DNA of 64,000 nucleotides from Cryobacterium glaciale (GTDB taxonomy: Bacteria; Actinomycetota; Actinomycetes; Actinomycetales; Microbacteriaceae): NCBI RefSeq assembly GCF_004402535.1, contig NZ_SOEY01000008.1, forward strand, positions 124,001 to 188,000, written 5' to 3'. This document shows, piece after piece, positions 59,780 to 64,000 of the stretch. A program made the translations under genes and the position numbers. Numbering within the stretch: position 1 is the first letter of the stretch; each line of letters opens with the position of its first letter. Under the pieces are notes generated by a model. It was not told the origin of the DNA. It did no database searches and saw nothing but the letters and a program-made list of their open reading frames with translations.

Positions 59780-61083
59780 GCGGGTCATTGAAATACTCAA
59801 AATACAAACCGTCCGGGACGCAATGGCTCGGAGAGGTCCCGACCCATTGGGCTGTAACGCGTCTTGGTCGTGGTTTCCAACTCATGCGACGCCCACCACG
59901 CAAGGAAGACGGCAATCTGACTGCCTACCGCGACGGAGAGGTGACTCTCCGTTCAAATCGACGGTTAGACGGTTACACGGAGGCTGACAAAGAAATCGGT
60001 TATCAAGGCATCCGTGTCGGGGATCTCGTTATTCACGCTATGGATGCGTTTGCGGGCGCCATCGGCGTATCGGACAGCGATGGTAAGTCATCTCCTGTTT
60101 ACCTTGCTTGCCAGCCGCTGCCTGGCCACGATGCCCGCTACTTCGCGAGAGTCATGCGTCACATCGCCCTTTCGGGATATATCACGTCCTTAGGAAAGGG
60201 CGTTCGAGAGCGTTCGACTGACTTTCGTTGGAGCGACGCACGGAACGTACTGGTTCCCGTCCCGCCGATTGATGAACAGCAGAGGATTCTGGCTTTCCTG
60301 GATCGGGAGACTGGCCAGATTGACGCGCTGATTACCAAGCAGGAGCAGTTGGTCGTGGCGCTGACTGAGCGCCGCCAAGCAGTGATCACCCAAGCGATAA
60401 CCCGTGGCCTTGATCCTCTGATTCAGCTCAGGGACTCCGCGACGAAATGGTGGGGAAACATTCCCGTGCACTGGTCGATTACCGGACTCAAACATCTTGT
60501 GTCAATCCCGATCACGGATGGGCCACATGAGACTCCAACGTTCTTGGCTAATGGAGTGGAATTCATCTCTGCCTCAGCGATTTCCGCTGGAACCGTCAAC
60601 TTCGACAAGCGCCGGGGCTTTATCTCTGCAGAAGACCACGCACTCTACTCGATGAAATACTCACCTCGGCTCTATGACATTTACATGATCAAGTCGGGGG
60701 CGACCACCGGGAATTCGGCGATTTTAACCGAGGACAGGGACTTCAGTATTTGGTCGCCGTTGGCCGTGCTGCGGAGTGGCCACCGCACTAACCCATTTTT
60801 CATGCATTTCGCCATTCAGTCACAGGCATTTCAGCGAGCGCTGACGCTTGCATGGACGTTTGGCACTCAACAGAACATCGGAATGAAATCAATCGGCGAC
60901 CTGCAAATCCCGACCCCTCCGAGACCAGAGCAGGACGAAATTGTTCTCTATCTTCAAGAACACGTTTCGATTATCGATGCGCTCATAGCCAAAGCACATC
61001 AGGTCGTTGAGGTCCTGCAGGAGCGTCGTCAGGCACTTATCAGTGCTGCAGTCACCGGGAAGATTGATGTGAGGGGGCTCTGA
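59776..61083 (+). CDS. hsdS: type I restriction-modification specificity subunit HsdS
   Basis: This 435-residue protein has two target recognition domains. The first starts SGTQWLGEVPTHWAVTRLGRGF, with the central helix VPPIDEQQRILAFLDRETGQIDALITKQEQLVVALTERRQAVI; the second starts TKWWGNIPVHWSITGLKHLV and ends with PPRPEQDEIVLYLQEHVSIIDALIAKAHQVVEVLQERRQALISAAVTGKIDV. The two domains set a bipartite recognition site. It overlaps hsdM by four bases and hsdR by one. Confidence 0.95.
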   Translation: MSGSLKYSKYKPSGTQWLGEVPTHWAVTRLGRGFQLMRRPPRKEDGNLTAYRDGEVTLRSNRRLDGYTEADKEIGYQGIRVGDLVIHAMDAFAGAIGVSDSDGKSSPVYLACQPLPGHDARYFARVMRHIALSGYITSLGKGVRERSTDFRWSDARNVLVPVPPIDEQQRILAFLDRETGQIDALITKQEQLVVALTERRQAVITQAITRGLDPLIQLRDSATKWWGNIPVHWSITGLKHLVSIPITDGPHETPTFLANGVEFISASAISAGTVNFDKRRGFISAEDHALYSMKYSPRLYDIYMIKSGATTGNSAILTEDRDFSIWSPLAVLRSGHRTNPFFMHFAIQSQAFQRALTLAWTFGTQQNIGMKSIGDLQIPTPPRPEQDEIVLYLQEHVSIIDALIAKAHQVVEVLQERRQALISAAVTGKIDVRGL

Positions 61084-64000
61084 TGGGGCAGCACAATGAG
61101 ACACCGTTCGAAGAGGAAATCGCTCTCTACCTGCAATCCCGGGGGTGGCTGTATTCCCCCACCAGCACGGGTTACGACAAGGAACGCGCCCTGTTCCCAG
61201 AGGATGTGTTCGGCTGGTTGGCCGACACGCAGCCCGAGGCGTTGGCGAAGGTTCTGAAGCCGGGTGATGCGGCATCCGTTCAAGAGGAGGCGCGGAACGC
61301 GATTCTCGACCGGCTGGCCAAATCACTCGGTGCGTCCTTCGACAGTGTCGCTGGGGTGCAGGGCGGGACTCTGTCGGTGCTCAGACGTGGGTTCAAGTAC
61401 ACGCCGGCATCGTTCCGGATGGCGCAGTTTCGGCCTGCTGACGGGTTGAACCCCACGACCACGGCTGACTACGGCAAGATGCGCCTGCGGGTGATGCGTC
61501 AGGTGTTCTATTCCACGTCGAACCAGAAAAGCATCGACCTGGTCTTGTTCGTCAACGGGCTGCCGGTGGCGACGCTGGAGTTGAAGACGGACTTCACGCA
61601 GAGCGTGCAGGATGCGATCTCGCAGTACCGCACCGACCGCAATCCCAAGGGTGAACCGTTGCTTTCCTTCGGCCACCGCGCGCTCGTGCACTTCGCCGTC
61701 TCCAACAGCGAAGTGTTCATGACCACGCATCTGCAGGGCCCGGACACGTTCTTCCTGCCGTTCAACAAGGGCAATGACGGGCGGGCCGGCAACCCGGTCA
61801 ACCCCGACGGGTCGGAGACCGCCTACTTGTGGGAGCGCGTGCTGCAGAAAGACGCGTGGCTCGGTATTCTCGGGCGGTTCATGCACCTCCAGGTGGAGAA
61901 GAGCATTGACCCCGTGACGGGCGAGGTTGAGAAGAAGGAAACCCTGCTGTTTCCACGTTTTCAGCAGTGGGAATCGGTGACGAAACTCATCGAGACAGCC
62001 CGTGAAGAAGGCCCGGGGCACCGGTACCTGATTCAGCATTCGGCAGGGTCGGGCAAGACGAACTCGATCGCCTGGACCGCGCATCAGCTGTCGACGCTGC
62101 ACCGCACCGACGGCAGCAAGGTTTTCAACTCCGTGATCGTCGTCACGGACCGCACCGTTCTGGACACCCAGTTGCAGGATGCGATCAAGCAGATCGATTC
62201 CAAGACCGGCGTGGTCATCGGCATCGATAGTAAGACCGGCGGGTCGAAGTCGAGCCGGTTGGCTGAGGCGCTCACGCAGGGTGCGCAGATCATCGTCGTG
62301 ACCATTCAGACGTTCCCGTTCGCGATGGCCGAGCTGGCCAAGCTCGACGGGTCCCTTGCGGGGCGCAGCTTTGCGATCATCGCCGACGAGGCGCACTCCT
62401 CGCAGACGGGAACCACGTCAAACAAGGTGAAGTCGGTGCTCAACGCCGACGAGCTCGCGGATCTCGCCGACGGCGGTGAGGTCGACATGGAGGCACTGCT
62501 CGCGGTCGACATGGAGTCCCGCGCGAATGCGACGAACATCTCCTACTTTGCGTACACGGCCACACCCAAGGCGAAGACCCTGGAACTCTTCGGTCGCTCC
62601 GTCGACGGAGGCCTGCCGAAACCGTTCCATCTCTACACAATGCAGCAAGCCATTGAGGAGGGCTTCATCCTCGACGTGCTGCGCAACTACACGCCGTACA
62701 AGGTGGCGTTCAAGCTCGCGCACAACGGTCAAGAGTATGACTCCGATGGGCCGTTGGTGGAGAAGACCCAGGCGGTCAAGGAGCTGATGCAGTGGGTTCG
62801 GCTGCATGACTTCAACATCACCCAGAAGGTCGCGCTCATCATCGAGCACTACCGCGAAAACGTGGCCTGGCGCCTGAACGGCAAAGCCAAAGCGATGGTC
62901 GTCACCGGATCACGCCGCGAAGTCGTGCGCTACAAGCTCGCCTTCGACGCCTACCTCAAGCGCACCGGACACACGGATGTTCGCGCTCTCGTCGCCTTCT
63001 CCGGCGAGGTTCTCGACGAGGACCTCAGCCCAGACAAGTTCACGGAAACGAGCATGAACACCGGCCTCAAAGGCCGCTCCCTACCGGAAGCGTTCAAGAC
63101 CGACAGCTTCCAAGTGATGCTCGTGGCCAACAAGTACCAGACCGGGTTCGATCAGCCGCTGCTCGTGGCCATGTACGTCGACAAGAAGCTCTCCGGTGTC
63201 ACGGCGGTGCAGACCCTGTCTCGGCTGAACCGGATGGCCAAGGGCAAAGACACCACGTATGTGCTCGACTTCGTGAACGACCCCGAGATCATTCGGGAGT
63301 CGTTCGAGCCCTACTTCAAGGACGCGCGCCTGTCGGCCGTGTCGGACCCAAACATCGTGCACGACATCAAGGGCAAGCTCGATGCCCTGCACCTCTACGA
63401 GGAGCACGAAGTGGATGCGGCGGCCTCTGTAGAGGTTTTCAAGAAGGGTAACAACGCTCTCGCCGCCGCTGTTGCGCCGGGCAAGGACAGGTTCAACAAG
63501 CGGTATGACGCGGCGGTTGAGGCCGACGACCATGAAGAGGTCGACCGGTTGGAGCTGTTCCGCAGGGACCTGACCTCGTTCATTAATGCCTACGACTTTC
63601 TGTCGCAGATCATCAACTTTGAAGACGTGTCGATTGAGAAGCACGCAATTTACTACCGGGCTCTGGCCCGCGTGATCAGTGAGAAAACACGGCGTAGCGC
63701 CATCGACCTGACCGGTGTGGCGATGATCGGTTATGGCATCAAAAAGCATGACCAGCAGAACATCAGTCTGACCGGTGATGAGGAGCTGGACCCGCTCATC
63801 GGTTCCGGGTCAAAGAGTGCCGTCGACCCAGTTCTAGCGCGTCTGCTCGAGGCCGTGAACCAGCTCAACCAGCTCTTCGACGGCGACGGGCTCACCTCCG
63901 CCGACATGATGGGTTTCTACACCCATGTGAAGGGCAAGGTCGCCGAAAACGAGAAGGTCACCACCCAGATCAAGGTCAATAGCGAGCAGCAGTTCCTGGC
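61083..64000 (+). CDS. hsdR: type I restriction endonuclease subunit HsdR (partial, runs off the window)
   Basis: About 972 codons are present without a stop, so the 3' end is cut by the window edge. The start ATG at 61083 overlaps the hsdS stop (TGATG). The N-terminal nuclease segment is NQKSIDLVLFVNGLPVATLELKTD (D...ExK type), the Walker A is HSAGSGKTNSIAW (about 319), and the DEAH-like box is IIADEAHSSQTG (about 435), followed by other SF2 helicase motifs. HsdR translocates DNA and cuts at a distance when HsdM has not methylated it. Confidence 0.95.
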   Translation, partial: MGQHNETPFEEEIALYLQSRGWLYSPTSTGYDKERALFPEDVFGWLADTQPEALAKVLKPGDAASVQEEARNAILDRLAKSLGASFDSVAGVQGGTLSVLRRGFKYTPASFRMAQFRPADGLNPTTTADYGKMRLRVMRQVFYSTSNQKSIDLVLFVNGLPVATLELKTDFTQSVQDAISQYRTDRNPKGEPLLSFGHRALVHFAVSNSEVFMTTHLQGPDTFFLPFNKGNDGRAGNPVNPDGSETAYLWERVLQKDAWLGILGRFMHLQVEKSIDPVTGEVEKKETLLFPRFQQWESVTKLIETAREEGPGHRYLIQHSAGSGKTNSIAWTAHQLSTLHRTDGSKVFNSVIVVTDRTVLDTQLQDAIKQIDSKTGVVIGIDSKTGGSKSSRLAEALTQGAQIIVVTIQTFPFAMAELAKLDGSLAGRSFAIIADEAHSSQTGTTSNKVKSVLNADELADLADGGEVDMEALLAVDMESRANATNISYFAYTATPKAKTLELFGRSVDGGLPKPFHLYTMQQAIEEGFILDVLRNYTPYKVAFKLAHNGQEYDSDGPLVEKTQAVKELMQWVRLHDFNITQKVALIIEHYRENVAWRLNGKAKAMVVTGSRREVVRYKLAFDAYLKRTGHTDVRALVAFSGEVLDEDLSPDKFTETSMNTGLKGRSLPEAFKTDSFQVMLVANKYQTGFDQPLLVAMYVDKKLSGVTAVQTLSRLNRMAKGKDTTYVLDFVNDPEIIRESFEPYFKDARLSAVSDPNIVHDIKGKLDALHLYEEHEVDAAASVEVFKKGNNALAAAVAPGKDRFNKRYDAAVEADDHEEVDRLELFRRDLTSFINAYDFLSQIINFEDVSIEKHAIYYRALARVISEKTRRSAIDLTGVAMIGYGIKKHDQQNISLTGDEELDPLIGSGSKSAVDPVLARLLEAVNQLNQLFDGDGLTSADMMGFYTHVKGKVAENEKVTTQIKVNSEQQFL

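Noticed and set aside
1-64000. tRNA, rRNA or CRISPR arrays
   Set aside because: No tRNA-like GTTCRANTC arms in cloverleaf context, no rRNA sequence and no regularly spaced direct repeats were seen by eye. A covariance search would be decisive.

Overview
The window is high-GC chromosomal DNA from an actinobacterium, most likely Microbacteriaceae (a Cryobacterium-like genus is my best guess). The evidence is inference from gene content and order: rsmG-parA-parB, cca-DUF6049-murJ, rpmB-rpmG-rpsN, a DUF222 fragment, GTG starts, and many genes that look leaderless. The rsmG-parA-parB block with four parS-like sites places the left end close to the replication origin.

1-24 kb is core chromosome. 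It runs rsmG (partial), parAB with parS sites, ddl, a PLP aminotransferase, trxA/trxB, murJ with its DUF6049 neighbour, cca, a carbohydrate ABC importer without its own ATPase, rpsF-ssb-rpsR-rplI, a DnaA-box-rich AT-rich spacer, dnaB, two membrane genes, purB with a low-molecular-weight phosphatase, and a WXG100-like/hydrolase gene pair.

24-46 kb is metabolic. hisC is followed by a branched-chain 2-oxoacid (or pyruvate) dehydrogenase operon. A complete zinc uptake operon follows (lipoprotein, ATPase, two permeases, Zur-type repressor), with a Zur-box-like palindrome in its promoter. Next come three ribosomal protein genes (L28, L33 and S14), of which L33 and S14 lack zinc-ligand cysteines, then a HU-type protein, a CopD-CtaG fusion, a truncated DUF222 gene, a PIF1-like helicase, small membrane proteins, a MarR regulator with a palindromic operator candidate, an epimerase-like protein, a PhoX/DUF839-type secreted protein and a DinB-fold protein.

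46-64 kb is accessory. An IS1380 element with a 5-bp target duplication sits at the stop codon of the DinB-family gene, and an IS4-family element with a 10-bp imperfect duplication sits against its right end. Then come a membrane gene broken by an in-frame TAG, a HigB/HigA-ImmA toxin-antitoxin pair, a divergent ubiquitin-like/E1-like/DUF6527/DUF2188 operon, a nucleotidyltransferase remnant, a DprA-like/phosphoribosyltransferase pair, a TM2 protein, and a type I restriction system hsdM-hsdS-hsdR that runs off the end. This reads as a defence island. The most interesting part is the compact ubiquitin-like module: it shares its regulatory region with the toxin-antitoxin genes, its E1-like protein has one cysteine in an atypical place, and no separate E2 or JAB protease gene is visible.

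At least nine genes show a TANNNT -10-like hexamer ending 6-7 bases before the start codon, the arrangement expected for leaderless mRNAs. No tRNA, rRNA or CRISPR array was seen.
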